Assembly: GCF_021347895.1 (NCBI RefSeq)
Contig: NC_067120.1
Location: forward strand, 16,229,361-16,293,360
Length of the DNA: 64,000 bases
Origin: Acanthochromis polyacanthus
Lineage: Eukaryota; Chordata; Actinopteri; Pomacentridae
Direction of reading: 5' to 3'
The translations under genes were made by a program, and so were the position numbers. The notes beneath the pieces were generated by a model. It was given only the letters and a program-made list of their open reading frames with translations, did not search any database and had not been told where the DNA came from. Every line of letters begins with the position of its first letter. The first letter of the stretch is position 1. This document shows positions 11,701 to 26,700 of the stretch, one piece after another.

Positions 11701-14700
11701 GTACCGATTTCTTTCATCTCGCTCGCAGCTACCGCCAACGAAGAGCCGCGCAAACCAGCCATGACATACCATTTTCCTTAGGGAGCTAAAGCTGTTTATC
11801 AGAGAACAAATTTCTCACCGCTGGGTGTCAGATGTGGAGGAACATGTTTTGGCCGCTCGCTGCTTTAAAGGCATTCAGACAAGGGTTGAGATGGGAGGAG
11901 ATCATCTAATGTAAGAGCGTAGAAACAACAAGAAGCCAATTATAGATGCAAACAAAGCCCTGGAGGTCATTCTACTCATTCACCTTCCTTTTGTTGTTTC
12001 TGCCACCTCATTAGCTCTCTGGGATTAAATGTGATCTCGTTCTCGTACTGAGAACTCGCTTTGGAAGATGAGTATGACATCAGCATGGCGTCACCTCTGA
12101 GCAATCCTTGTCTTAGTGCACATTCAGCTTTCACATTTTCATCAAGATCAAAGGCTGTCAACTTCAGTCAGACTAGAGGGGCAGACGAGAAAATGAACTA
12201 CATGTCTGAGTATCTCGATGGCAATCCCCAGTGAGCCAGAGCATCTATTTAATGAATTGAGCCCAGTGTAAGATGACTCAGTTGCTGTGTGTGTGTGTGT
12301 GTGTGTAAAGAGCAGGGAAACTGTATGTTACCGTGGCTTGGGGGAAATAAAATATTTTCCTGCCCTTGCCTTTTTTTTGTTTGCTACCGTATTTCTGACA
12401 GTAAGCAAAGGACAAAGGGGGCATAATTTTTGCCCTCCTTTTGTTATTACTCATGACTTGATAAGTCAGAATATGACATTAGGCATTTCTTTTCTTTGCA
12501 CACACGCAACTCCACTGTGTAGAAGCATTACTTTTCATGAAAATATCACCATCTGTGTGTGTAGGAATGTGTGTGCGTGCTCAGAATGATTTGCGTCTCT
12601 GTCTAAATTGGTTTGTGTCTGTGCCTGATTGCTGCATGTGTGTGTGTGTGTGTGTGTTGTATGCTAATGTGTGTCTATATTTGTGTGCTGGCTTTTACGC
12701 GAGACTTTGGACTGTTAAATTATGCTCTCAACTTCTGCGTTTGTGTGTGCGTATTATGTGTAGAGTGCGAACAGACCTGACAGCTTGTGCTTTTCACTAC
12801 AAACATTGGGGAAAACAAAGAGCTATGGGATACACATAGGGGGCTGTGCATCTGCATCCAGGGTGCCTCTTAGCTGATTATCTGTGTTTAAGCAGACAGA
12901 AGGGCCCTCATTAATTTATTGCCATTCATGAGGATGAATCTTCCCCTCTCCTCCCAATTAGCGGGGATTGTGTGCTGGGATGGGATCCAGCTCGAAACAC
13001 AGTCTATACATGCATATTCTGTGCAGAAATCTGGATTTCAAAGTCTCTGAAATGGAGAATCAGTTGACACTTGTATGGGTATATTGATTTATTTATAGTG
13101 TCCCAACATATGTAGTCTTAGAGTGATGGGTTTTGTCACATCTCGGGAAATTATCACCAACACAGTAGTCTTTACTAGGTACACATGCTGTTACCAGTTC
13201 CTACCATTCAGGCGCTGCTGTGTTTGTCGTCACCACTGACATTGTCCTCACAGCTCTGCATTTATTTCAATTCATTAAGGTGAACAAATACATTCAGACA
13301 AAAAAGAGGCACTTTAGGGATGTAATTAAGAGTTTTCCCCATCTTCCATTCTTGTGTCTAGTCAATGAAAATAAAATGGCAGCCCCTGGGGAGGTACTGC
13401 TGTCAGTCAAATCTGATCAAACCACTCCCAAACAGTCCAGATGAAGATCAGCAAATGTTTAAAAAATATTGAGTTTTTTCTAAATTTAACTTTGATTGCT
13501 GCTAATTCCATACATGACAGAGAAATGGTTTTGAATTATCTTTCCTTAAACTTCTTGGCTATAACTTGGTGTCGAAATAATGTCACATACTAGAGCTGGC
13601 TTAAGTCTGGGAAAAATAAAGGAAAAATGTAATGCAAAAGAATGATATCAATGCTGATTGCAATTAATGGTATTCATCTGTTGCAGTATGTTCTACATCA
13701 GACAAAATGTGTGAAAGAAAGCCTTCAGCAACTAATTTTGTCACAAAATATGTTCATATCATCATGATACAGTACCATTAAGAGTTGGTATTGGCTGATG
13801 TAGAATTATCGGAGCTCTAGATGACTTCATCAAAGAATGGAAATTGGCACAATGGATTGTCTTCATTAAATTTAATGTGAATCCTCTGTATTTTTCTGGA
13901 TGTGTTCAGTGCTGCTGCTCCAGATGGTGACAGAATTGAGATCCTCTTTTTGCTGCTGGTGAAATAAGAGGACCTGACAGTATACACATGCTTTCTCTTA
14001 TCTGTATCATATGATGCGTTCAGCGTCCAGTGTTCCCCCTTCCGGTCATAAAGTATCAGCTGCTACATCGCTGGTGACATTTGGAGAAATCAGAAGGTGT
14101 CAGGGCAGAGGCTGCCTGCATCATCTGTAGTTGATAAAAAGAAGTGACAAAGCCTTGAATTCTTGTAAAGGACGCTTTCATTGACGGACCTTTCTCATTC
14201 TTTGTCATCCTTTTACTCTCCTGCTCTCCTTTTCCATTGTTGCTCTCACTTTTATACTTCAACCTCTGCGTGACTCCGGTGAGTCTGAAGATGTGGATTG
14301 TCTGTGACAGGTGTGTTGGTGTGTGCCTGCAGATACTCGTGCATGTGTGAGAGAAGGACTGATGGTGGCAGAGGCCAAGCGATCAGTCTGTGTACGTGTG
14401 CTGGGGGTGGAGGAGGAGGCATGGCGCTGGGGGTGTCAGGGTGACACAAAGCCCCCCGGGTGAGGCAGCCATGCTGGGTGTCACAGCACAGGTCAGCGGG
14501 CACCCCCTGCAGCTCCCATGATAAGCCCGGCCTGACAGCCATTTGATGGGAAGGGTGACACACACTCACACCTTCCTGCTCCGCAGCTCGCATGGCCAGG
14601 CTCTGGGGAGGAAAGCGATAAAAAGCTCCATGAATGCATCCAAAAGCCTTTCTTCGGGGCTCAAATCCAAAGAAGACTTGAAATATGAGGGGTAAATCAT

Positions 14701-17700
14701 ATCCGTTATTATTAGCCACAGTACAGTAGCCAAAACAAAAAGCCCACTGCTGTGTGTCTGTGTGTGTTTTAATAAAGGTGAGGTGGTCTGTTTTTAGATT
14801 GCAGTGTGGTGAGTGTTTAAGTCCGCTGTGGCAGGCCATGCCGAGGCTTTATTGTTGCTGCCGCTGTCACACTGACACACTGACACAGTTACAAAGGCCT
14901 CGCTTTTAATGAGCTGCATTTGCAATGAGAACATCGCAGGCTTTGTGAAAACTGGAGCCTTTCTCAAATGAAATCCATGTCTGATCAATGTGGGGTGAGT
15001 GAAAATGCCATTTAATTGGATTGTAAAATCTATTAAATTAATTGATTTGGTTAATTGATTTAGATGAGATGTCTCATATGGAAGAGACAGTTAAATGCTA
15101 ATCTCCATATGATGCCATATGAAGCCGAATAAAAGTGGCGTATTAAAATTCAAGCACACTTCATTTTGTATCTGCCAGTATGAGCGTGCGAGAGAGAGAA
15201 AACTATTTTTGCAACATAACACATTGTTGTGAAACAGCAGCTAGCAGAAGTTCACAGTAGGAAGTGGATGCAATCTTTGTGAGGTTGGATGGCGACCGTG
15301 CTTTCTCCCCCGCAGCACTGCAGTCAACCCAGCACCTCCTACACAACCCAGATCCTCTCACACTCAGGCCTACTTTCTCACAGTCTCAACACTAGCAGGC
15401 AAACTGACAGAAGGGAGGACTGAAGGGGGGCGGCACCTGCGTTATCCATTTCCTTGTCGTGCAGAAACAAAGTTGCTTTCAAAGATGAATTAAATAAAGA
15501 CTGGAACTACGGTAACCTCACGATAGAGCTTTAGACTGCATGGATGCTATCTAGTTTTTTTGTTGTTATATATAACTGGCAATAGTTCAGATTATGAAGA
15601 AACTGCCTACCAAGAGCCATTTTTTACTTGCCAGGGTAGTTCATAGGCAAATTTCAACATTTGTTAATAACATGGTGGACCCTTACATATTGTATGTGGC
15701 CCTGTTATCCTTTTGGGTTAAGCTTCATCAAGACCAATGTGCAGGCTCAGTTTTTTCCTGAAGGGGGACCTGGGATCCCTAATTGGGGTCCAGTTAGTCT
15801 CCTATTTGGCAAACTTTTTTGAATCACCCTTAACCCTCTAAACAGGGTTTAACTGTCTTTTGTTATTTTAAAAATAATACGGCCAAATGAATATTGGATC
15901 CAGAAATTGTGAATACAGGAACAATAATCAGGTTTTCAGCTTTCCCCAGTCCTGAAAGTAATCCTCTGTGATATGCTATTGTGTCCGAAAATTTTGGTTA
16001 TATTTAAAATTATGATTTATTGTCACTTTTTTCTACATGGCTCATTCATAAATTTGCCAAAAAATAACCTTTCCACTAACCAAATTCTATAAAAAAAAAT
16101 AAAATGCTGCTCCATGGCTGAACAGGCTGAACAGCAGGGTGCGATTACACACAGTAGATAGGAGATAAGTGCGGAAAGAAATTCCAAATTCAAGTTTAAA
16201 AATATCTATAGTATGTAGAGTTCGTTATTGGCAACACTTTTGGGAATCAAGAATTCATTCATTCAACCTTTTTCTATGACTTTGTGCATTCTAACTTTGT
16301 TTACTGCACAGAACACTTTTGTGTTACCGTTTCTTCCAGCCATAGTTGTGTCGTTTCCACAGAGTAGCAGGATTTTATATCGCAGTTCAAAATGAGCCCA
16401 CACTATGTAAAAATGTGACAGGAGCAAAAAAGACCCAGAAACTGCTTAGAGTTCAGAGGGTAAATATGAAATTCTTATGTGAGACTAGTTTCCCCTTTAA
16501 CTATGATTCAGTCCACAGAGTCTAATCCAGAGTGTGCGATCGACAGGTGGTTTGCTGTTTTATGAGGTGTTTCACTGGACTGTCAAAGCTCTAATCTATA
16601 TACTCTGAGTTGTGATCAGACCACACATAAAACCACTCGCAATGAGACATTTTCACAGGAGGGTGGCATCGTCATTTGGCAAAGGGTGAGGAAGTTGGAT
16701 AATCAGTAGGAGTTTGGTGAAGAACCATTGCCTGGCTGCGTTGCAAAGGAGGAGGATGACATGGTTCAGATGTGTCAGAAATACCTCCTTTTCGAGGTAT
16801 TCCAGGCACGTCCTCGATAGAGACGGTGGGCAGACCCAGAGCATGCTGGAGGGACTGCTGTACATATCCTGTGTGCTCAAAATCTCTCAGAAGGAGCTAT
16901 ATGACAAGGTGATGAAGAAGAATATCTTGCCATCAAAACTGAGATAGAATTCGGTGATGTGGAAGGAATGGATGCACAAGTCTCCATAAATAAACCACGA
17001 TGATGTTGAAGAATTTCTTGACACAATAATAGCTTTGAGTAAAGTCAGTAAAGACACTAACTGAAGACAAACTCGTTTGACTATATACGTGGATGCGATC
17101 GTTTTCTGGGGTAAGCTGTGTGTGCGGGAGAGACGGGGATGAAGAAAGACGAGACAGGAAGTGGATAATGTCAGGGGAGTGCCGATTGGTAGTCCATTAG
17201 TGTCATCGGCATGTCACTAACTCTGAGTGTCGTCGGTCCCTGTCAGGTTCCCTCAACTGCTTGTCAAATGTGAAGTGGGAGTGGTTGCTGCCGTCGCACA
17301 GACATGCTGTGAATTTCCTAAGACAGTGACTGATCGGTGCCACAAGACTACAGTGACGTCCCAGAGCTTGTTCGGGCCAAACATAGTTAGCAACAAGAGC
17401 GATGGTTCATTTAATGGTAAACAAAGTCTGCAATAAAAGGCCTGATATTGACTTGAAATTGCCACCATTTAAAGTAAAAGCAGTGTAACAAAGAGAGTTT
17501 GATTTGAAAATAGTTCTTCTCAGAGGCGTGCCTTGAAATTGAAGGAGCTTGAGGGAATTGTCGAGAAGTAATCAATATGGGAATGTCTGTTTTTAGATAC
17601 TGAGTGCATTTCAGACTGTTTGTGAATTAATCAATAGCAGAATATGTTTTGTGAGAGAGATAAGGGGGTGGGATGAGGATGGGCTACTTCCTCCACCCGA

Positions 17701-20700
17701 GGGCTGCAATTCATCAGGGAGCTGACAATACACAGTGAAAAAGGACAAAGAGTGCTTGACATGGCGCTTCTGAGTGTTTGTCTGCTCTGGATGTAGGTGT
17801 GTGTGTAGTGTGTGTGTATTAAGGGGCTGTTTTGCAAGTGTGTGTGTGTATGTGTTTGCACGCCAAAACATCATCTCATGGTTTTTCAGCTCTCCACTAG
17901 ATTCCCCTGCTCTGGGGAGAGAGTTGTATTTCAGGAAACACAGAGTCTGGAAATATCCCAGTTGCTTGGGGAAAATCTATCACGCTTGCTTGTTCTTTGT
18001 ACGAGAATGAATTTGGCCGTCACACAACTGAGGGAGTTCCGTTTTCCTCTCCATCTTTGTCTGACAAGTCTACGCTGCAGCCCACACCTCAGTGATGGCC
18101 CCAGGTGAATCTAAGATATATAGGTCTTCTCGCGTCAGAAAATGGCCACTCAGGGTTAAAACCTACAACAGAGGCGAAGTTCTTTGTCTCATATAGGAAA
18201 CATTATTGAATATAAATGTTGCCTGGAGATGTGATTTATGGAAAGCGATCCAAAAAGCATGTTTTTTTAACCAGAAGCAGAGTATATGTATGTTTAATAT
18301 TTATACACAATGCTGTATTGGGTAAAGGGGAAATTTATACTCAGATTGCTGGCTGCTTAGGTTGTAAATAAAAACCAGTAGGGGGACTCATATTCATTTT
18401 CTAAAGCAAACCAAAGATTATTCTGCGATTATAACTGAAATGGTGACAGTTCATAGTTGTTGAAAGTTACAGCTCCTATCTTCCTGTAACTTTTAACAGA
18501 ATCAGGTTTGCAGTTTCTCCCTGTTTACACCATTCTCTTAGATGTTCAGTAGCAGCTGAACAAGTGTGAAAACCACTGTGATGTTGTTATAACACAATGA
18601 AGATGAGGATGTGGAGACGATGTGGTATTTGACTCAAACTGGGGTTGACATCCCATCATCTACGAACAGTCAGCACCTGTAAACCGTGACGGTAATGTTT
18701 GCATAATCAAAGCCATGACTGTGATATATTTTGGACGCAAACCAAGAATTTTTAGTATTAAGTGTGTGAAATGTTGAATTTGAATCAAGATCTCTAGTTA
18801 TTGCTAACTGTAATGGCCTATATTTATTCAGACCAGGAAGAAAAGGGTTTATTTGAACTGAACACACTTTCCTACTTTAGCCTGTCAATCAAGATACACA
18901 GGCAATACTTCTGTTACCACAGCAATGAAAAACACACAAACAAATAAAAACATTCACACAATACAATACAAATAAGGATAAAGGAATCATATCACCTTAA
19001 TACACATTGAATAAAGAAAGAAAGCACAACCCAGAGCACACAGACGGTGACTTGGGTGAAGCTGCCGTGCTGTGGTGAGGTTAAGGTCTCTAGTTGTATC
19101 GCGTAGTAAGGGCATTCTGTAGAACATATTGTTCTGGCTACACCACAATATCATTCTGATATCATCGTGGGATATATGTTATGAGTCACGGATGGAGCAC
19201 ATGTGGGGTTTGTTCATGCAGCTGAGCTCATTATTTGCTTTCAAGGCAGTTTGAATCTAATGCACTTAGGTGAAGCAGATTATTATTGCTATTGATGAAG
19301 TCTCTCATTGGTAAATATTGCTGTCGTTCTATTGCCAAGGTCTACCATAACGAGAACAGTAAGATTCTTTCAGAAAGCAATGACAAACTTCTTTAGGTGC
19401 ATGAAAAAAGACAATCAAATATTACTACTATTTGCGGACGTCATGCTATTTATTTAAGACAAGGACGATATGTATGTTTGCCTCCTTACTGCCTATTTCA
19501 TGTAATGTAGGCATTTCCGTCAATTCAGAGGCGGGGCTCTTTGTTGACTCCACATCCGCATGTCTGCACCCACAAAGCTGTTATCCTCCTGCACTGAGTG
19601 TTTGTGTTAAGCAGAGATTTAAATGTGAGAAACCGAGTGAGAGAGAATGAACTAAAAGTGCCAGATGTGAGCAGGCTTTAACAGGTTGCCCTACTGCTGC
19701 TTGGGACCAATTAGCATTTGTCATGACCAACTTCCGCCCTGACATCAGACTGTATGTTTTGAACATGTACTTCTTTTCACTTGCAATATGGTTCATATTT
19801 TATTAGCATCACTAATTATCTCCATTTCCAGCCCTCCACCGCCTGTTTCCAAGTCGTAGAATTGTTATCTGAAAATCACAGTGGAACAGACGCTTTGCTC
19901 CCAAGCAGTTGTGCTAATCTAATTATAAAACACTAGGTAAATGCTGAGCAGATGCCCTCCACCAATCCCCCTACCCTCCTCCTCTCTGCCTTCCAATCGA
20001 GAGAGCCATTTGGTCCCATTCTAGTGTTACATTGGCTCCACATGGAGTGGTGATCCTTGCCAAGTGGCTGCTATGGCATAAATGAACCTAATCGCTCGCC
20101 AACTCTGCATACTGTCCGGTAGACAAGAACAAAAGAACTTCTACTTGAGTTAAAGTGGTGTCATCCCCTGCTGTGGCGCCTGAGTCCTCAGCCTGTGCTG
20201 TCTGCTTTAGGAGTGTGTGTGTCTGCAGCAAGGACGTATGAGTGTGACGGAGTCAGAGGACGCTGCACTACCGTCTCAGTGACAAGCGCTACACTTCTAA
20301 ATAACTAATGGCTTCAGTGTCCTTGCACCTTGTATTTTGGCAGTCGTGCCATAATTAGGCTGTTAGTGGTGGAAAGGCAAAGAAAATGAAGGTAAATTGA
20401 CAGTATGGGAACACAGAGAGAGAGAAAAAATTGGCACTTTTGCACTGCAGGAACTTGGCACAGGCTCAAGGTGGTGTGAACATTAATAGCTATGGCTCCA
20501 TAATTGGACCTTTTAGCCTTTCTGAGATGTGGGATCCAACAGCTTCAACCACAACAAGCGCCCGAAAACAACAGCAAATTGTAGCTACTGGACGTAGCGC
20601 CTGCTCTGTGAGCACGTAGGAAGGGTTAATAGAGGGTTTGTTGTGTTTGTTCATATGGTGAATTTTACATTGCTGATGGTGATCTTTGAGAGGAGAAAAC

Positions 20701-23700
20701 TGCTACTGCTCAACAACGGCATCAAAAAGGCAGAAAAAAATGGCATTTGCTGTCTTTTTGTCTTAATAAATCAGCGTTGAGACCTGCACAGCTATTTTTT
20801 CAAGGGTTCGCCCAACCCTAAAGCAGATTATGGGAACTTTTGCACATTATTGTAGCAACTTTTGATCTGAGACTTTGTGCAGCCTGCCAGGCCTTATAGT
20901 GATGTGATGGCACATGTATCTGACCAATCATGATAAACACCACTGACAACAGCACCTGGAACTTGGATAGCGTGGTATCTTCCAAGAAGCATCAGACTTC
21001 AGTGCCAGCCACTTCACTTTAAATCATGCAGAGAATAAGGAAAATCCAAGCAGAACACATGATAATGGCTGCATTATGTTGAATTAAGCTACTATCACGG
21101 AAAACCGGCAGTTAGTTATTAAGATTAATTTGGACCCCATGCTGTTCGTTCTCCTCCTCCTGCAGTGTTCACATGCTTCTCCTGACTTCATTGCCCTTCA
21201 TAGCACACACTCTGTGCTGGGGAGGCAGAGCAGCTGTCATTTCTGTCTGGCAGGAGAGTGTCTTCAGTCCAACACAGCCACAAGTGACCTGCTCCTGTCT
21301 GTGAGCCAGGACAGATGACAGCCCCGCTGCAGCCTGTTTGGTCCAGGTGTGGGCTCCAGTTTTAAGCTTCATTGGTATCCAAACCATGGCAGTTTTCACT
21401 TAACATCTGATTAAAATTTAATCTTGGCCTTGCAGTTGTGGGGATAAAGGCTTGTGAAGCAGTACTGAATTTCTGTGTAGGTAGGATGAGTCTGAAGTAC
21501 ACACACGCGTGGGAACAATCACATGCGCGTGCACACGGGCATCCATTACACAGTCGGACTATAAATCTGCCTTGGAATTAACCAGTGAGTGGAGGCTGAT
21601 TGCTGCTGCGGTTCCCTCACAGTCTCAGGAATGAGAATAAATGAGCGGATGGTGGCATGAACAATTCTTTATTACACCCATTAGCCAGAAGAGCCAGAGC
21701 CTTATGAAACATGGGACACCAAACACGCAGCCCAGTTGTCACATTCACGGCCTGCTTATGGTTTCCGTGGCGGTGTAAAGACCCCCACCACCACCACACA
21801 TGCATACCATTACCACATCATCCGCTCTGTTCACACAGTTGGTGGATTCAGTACATTTGCCTGCTTACTCCTTGTAACATCTTAATATTTCTGAAGTGCC
21901 AACTAATAAGTGCAGCTCTGGAGTGCCTCCATGAGCTCAATATGTTCATCAACACATTTTTTTTCCTTTTGGAGAAACTTCAAGATGTGGCAGAATCATT
22001 AATCAGAAATTTCGCAGTGTATTGCTTGTGAATCACACAACTCTTCCCTGGATGCACTCCTCAAACAATAACGATGCCAGGTGTTCTTAATCAAGATTGG
22101 TTTGTTTGCTTGTGTTTTTTTTTTCTTTTTTGCATATATTAGAATTGCCAGGTGGACTATTTCTTCATTAATGCATTTTCCATCAAGAGCAAAGTAATGT
22201 TACAGCTCATTTACTGTGCAGAGCTTCAGGTCATATAAACATGTTTTGACAGATGTTTCATTACAGTCAGAATATACAGGCTGACGTTGTACCTACTAAT
22301 CCCTGCTGCTACCCAGTGATGTAGAGACTCCTTATTCACTGTTTCATAGTGAAGCAATTGGCCTGTAGTTTTCTAATGCCATTAAATTGACCATAACCAG
22401 CAATACTGATGAACCTTTATTTGTTCACTGCCTATCACTTGGCAGCTTTCTTAATGGAAATCATAACACAGTACTTGACTCTAACAAACTGGACAGGGTT
22501 CGCACAAGTCGGGCCCAGTCTTGATCAAATTTTACACAAATGTTGACACAATCTTTCAGGCTCACCATCATGTTGAAGTACAAGTGGTAATGTAGCTCTC
22601 AACTGAACAGTTGCGAGGCAGCCAGAATAATAAAGCAGCTAAGACCTGCTTAATAAAACAAAACTGAACAACTGCTGTGTTTGTGAGATTAACACAATGA
22701 CCCAAAGCAAATGTTCTCTCATCGCCAAATTGCAAACGAGTAAATTCAACAAAATTTCCAGAGCTTGACGCATTGCTGACTGCCAAGTGTTCTGCTTTTA
22801 CACACGCAAACAAAGCAGTTAGCAAACACTTGATTGGACTGATCAGTCACGACCTGGTGCACACAGGTGTGCATGTGCGTAACAGGAAGGTGAACAACGA
22901 TTCTGTAGCAGATTAGCACATAGAGAAGGGAAAAAACAACATAAGGTCCCATAGTACAGTGATGAGGTCACGAGAAGAGCTTCAGTGCACCTTGTTGTTG
23001 ATTAGCCATGTTTCCAGACCTCTAGTGGAACATTAAATGCCATTATTTCAAAACATATTCCTTCGTTTGAAGTTTTGATGATGGTGTGGTGGAGAGCCTT
23101 GTCAAACAAACAGGTCAGAATCTCCCACAGTTATTCGGTTGGATTGAGATCTGGTGACTGTGAAGGCCAAAGAACATTGTTCCTGAAAATTTTTGTCAAC
23201 CCATCCAATGATGTCTCGTGTCCTACAGATTGGGACATCGCCATCCTGGAAGACACTATTCAAGTCAAAATAGAAATGTTTCAGTATCGGATAAAAGGAT
23301 CATCCAGAACTACTTAAATCTGCAGTGACACTTCCTTCTAAAGGGACAAGTAGACCCAATCATTTGAGCAAAATACCCCCCACAGCAAAATGGTTTTCTT
23401 GATGTTGGACAAACATACATACCCATTTTTCATACACATGGTAAAGGATGATTCGCTTTTTTCAAATCTCTAGTGTCTGTGGTTTTTGCACCACTGAACT
23501 CTCAAATGCGCATTTGTCTTTACAATGAGACATTTATACACTGCAACCACTCTATCATATCCTCTCTATGCAGCTGTTGATGGACTGGTCTTAACAGTCT
23601 CATCACATCCTGCACTGACATTTTCAGTCACCTGAGGAAAAGATGCTTTTCTGTTCTTCCTATATATCGCACTAATACCCCACAGTCATCAACTGTGCTC

Positions 23701-26700
23701 TAAGACATTTCCCAACCCTATTTACTGATGTCTTTACTGTAGATGTGAAGGCTGATGTCATTTTAGTCACTGTTCCTATTGAAACATGAGCTAGTTGAGC
23801 TGTCTGTGACTGAAGCTCCTGCCATCTGTCCCCTAACAACAAACTCTTTTCAAAGTCAATAAAATAGTTGACGACTCATCTTGATACAAAATCTAAATTA
23901 TCTGGGCCTGCTCAGCCTTTTTATACATGACACATTTCTTGATTGGGGGTTAACAGCTTAATTATACCATGTAGTATAGCTTCTGCATTTGATACGTTTC
24001 TGCTTTCCTTCTTTCCATTTTATCTGTAATTAGTAACCAGTCTGAGTGTGATCATGCCAAACAACATAATCATCAGTCTGCATTATAATCATAATCATTT
24101 TAATTCTCAGAATATTGGATGCGCCAAAACATATCAGGAAGCTCATACATATTTGTATTTATGGGGGAAAACACCAGAAATTTAGATTCTTCTCTTTAAG
24201 ATGGACATACTGTGAGTGCTGTTTTTTTTCCATCAGCACACAACTTAGAATGAAAGCTGATAATGAACTGTGACATTTCATGATCATATTCCTTACTTCT
24301 GACTGTAAAACAGAGGGATATCTACATCAGAGTTCTGATGGTTTTGTGTTCTTCCCTGTATCTCAGGTACAGTATTTATCAGGCACACATTAGCTCTTCT
24401 GAGTATCATTTGTCGTTCAAACTGTGTAATCAGGACACAGTGGGAAACGCTGAATTGGATCCAATTTCCTCTCACTTCCCTTTGTTTATTGACTCGGGGA
24501 CCTGACAAGGAGTGAGACTCGAGTGGGTTGAGAGAAAACCACAGACACTAGCTCTCCTAACCTCTTGCTGGCACTTTTGCTGTGCCACGAACAACACAGC
24601 GGGGAGTCGTGAAGTAGATTGATTACACTTGTGATCACTCTTCGAAGATAATGTCCTTCCTTTTAATCATGCATTGTGCCGCTGCTCTTTACAAGGAAAA
24701 GATTATCATCAGCAGCTTCATCACTGTCTCATTGTCAATGCCATCCTAATTGGACAGCTCTGCTTTCTGTTGGAAGTTTTGATCCTATTTACTGCTGAGT
24801 GTCCTTCAGCTGAAATGGGATCACTTTTGGATGCTGCGCCTTTGCTGTCAGCCGTCTGTGTTGTCTTTTCCCTCTGTGTCTGTGTAGATTGTCAGTTTCC
24901 AGGTAAATGTAATTACTCTACAAAACTCTCTAGGACTTGCTCTTTGTAAAATCAAAGAGTTGGCAGTATTTGCAGTATGTTAGCTTGATCCCTGCAGTGT
25001 TGAGCTTTGCTGAGTACTCCAAAGTCAATAGTCTTGTATTTACTCATAGGGTACCAGTGAGGCCTTCTAATCCTGTGACTCCATAAACCTGACATTTCAT
25101 CGGCTCACCACCCATTTATCTGTCAGACATCTCCTGGCTTTGCTTTCTGTGAAGCATTCCCATTGTTTGAATTAAGATGTGAAGACGAGTTTGGTGAAAG
25201 AAAGCTCGAGTGAGAGATGAGGCCTTGCCGCCTCAGGCTATCAACAGTAATTCAGGCTTATTATTCTCTTTGATATTCGCAGAAATGACCAGACCTGCTG
25301 GCTGTCAGTCCACAGAGCAGTCTCAATTTTACCAGCCTTTTCAAGTCCTTTGTGGTGGTTGATGTTTTTGATGGGATGCTAATTACTCTATTTGACTATG
25401 GGGAAAGTGTTACAAACAGCATCCTCAGATACAAGACAGCAGCAGTCGCACAAAATATGCACACAATGAATGTTCTGTGGGATGACTTTTTTCTGCCTCA
25501 GCATGCAGACAGGAATTTTAAAAGCTTTGTTGTTTGAGACTTCTCCTGATTGTCTTCCTCGCCTTCTTTCCTCCTCCTTACTTTCTTTCTTCCCTTCCCA
25601 CCTTGGTACCCCACCTAAACCGGCTCCAAGCTAATGGCTAACAGGCAGATCAGTGGTGAGCGGCAGGGGTCCTGACTGACCTTTCATACCCTCACAGTTT
25701 ATTATTTGCACCGTCAAAGCCCCACGTGCCACCGTCTGACCTCCAGTCTCATTCCCAAACCAGCCACCGTGTGACAGCCTCACAGACAAAGAGCCAGTTG
25801 GAGAGAGAGGATGCCGGCAAGAATGATGAGATGCCTTTGTTGTGATCATGAGTGTGTCTGGCATTATGTAAATAGTGCTTATCCGCTCTTAATTGCCTCT
25901 GCTGCAAGGATGAGCATATCAAACGTGAAGGAAACAATTTACTGCATTCAAAGTCTCTCCAGGCCACGGTGAATAAGACTGGACCTGGCATTTGATGGCA
26001 TTGCTGGTGCCATCTGTTACCTGTGCCATCTCATCTGCACTCTGAAACTCCTTGTGAAATAGCTGATAATGAGGAAGAAATCTGGTTCATTACAATTTGG
26101 GTTTTATTGTTCTTGGTTTTGCATTTATTTGTGTCCGTAAAAACATCATGCATAATCAAGTTAATTGCTTAGGTCTGGGAGGAAAAGAGTCAGATGGAGC
26201 AAGAAGCATAAACAAACCAAGGAGATCAGTTAGAATATTAATTGAAAACATCCAGTTTACTTAACAGACCAACTTCTTGGGTCATCTTTGAGCTAACTAC
26301 TATAGGCATATGTTCCTATGTGATAAGAAATCATCACTTACACTGTGGAAAGTCACTTTGGCTAGTCAACGTTACATTTTTTATTCATGATAACAAAAGA
26401 TATCTGTTTTCAGTTTTGAGCCTGAACATGTTTATGTTTTATCTCATGTAAGGCTTCCCATTGGGTTATGGAATTGTACCAGAACTTTTGGCCTCATGCT
26501 GATCTTACATGCTCCTCCTGACTTCACTTAAAAATATCTGCAGACTCATTCCAGCTAGTCAAAAGTGAAATGACAGATATGTGTAATTACATTTTGACCG
26601 GGCAGAATTACAATTTGAGATATAGTCATAGTCGTATCTAAAACGGGGAATGGAGATATCTAAATCTAAAACTGCAGATGTCTGACACTGGAATTACTTC

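Larger units (their letters stand above)
5783..15833. other. pdzrn4 intron 1, proximal part
   Basis: About 10 kb of intron without recognisable exons or intact transposons. It holds a poly-T run at about 6077-6093 and several CA/TG microsatellites listed separately. Moderately CpG-retaining patches, for example about 6480-6730, 12840-12975 and 14380-14600, could be regulatory, but nothing specific can be claimed. Confidence 0.6.

Noticed and set aside
14252..14839. Longest minus-strand open frame in intron 1 (195 codons)
   Set aside because: No domain, no splice context, and a composition explained by GC- and TG-rich sequence. Nothing in the protein resembles a known family.
21499..21540. 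Alternating purine-pyrimidine stretch that might form Z-DNA
   Set aside because: It is short and interrupted; not distinctive enough to report as a finding.
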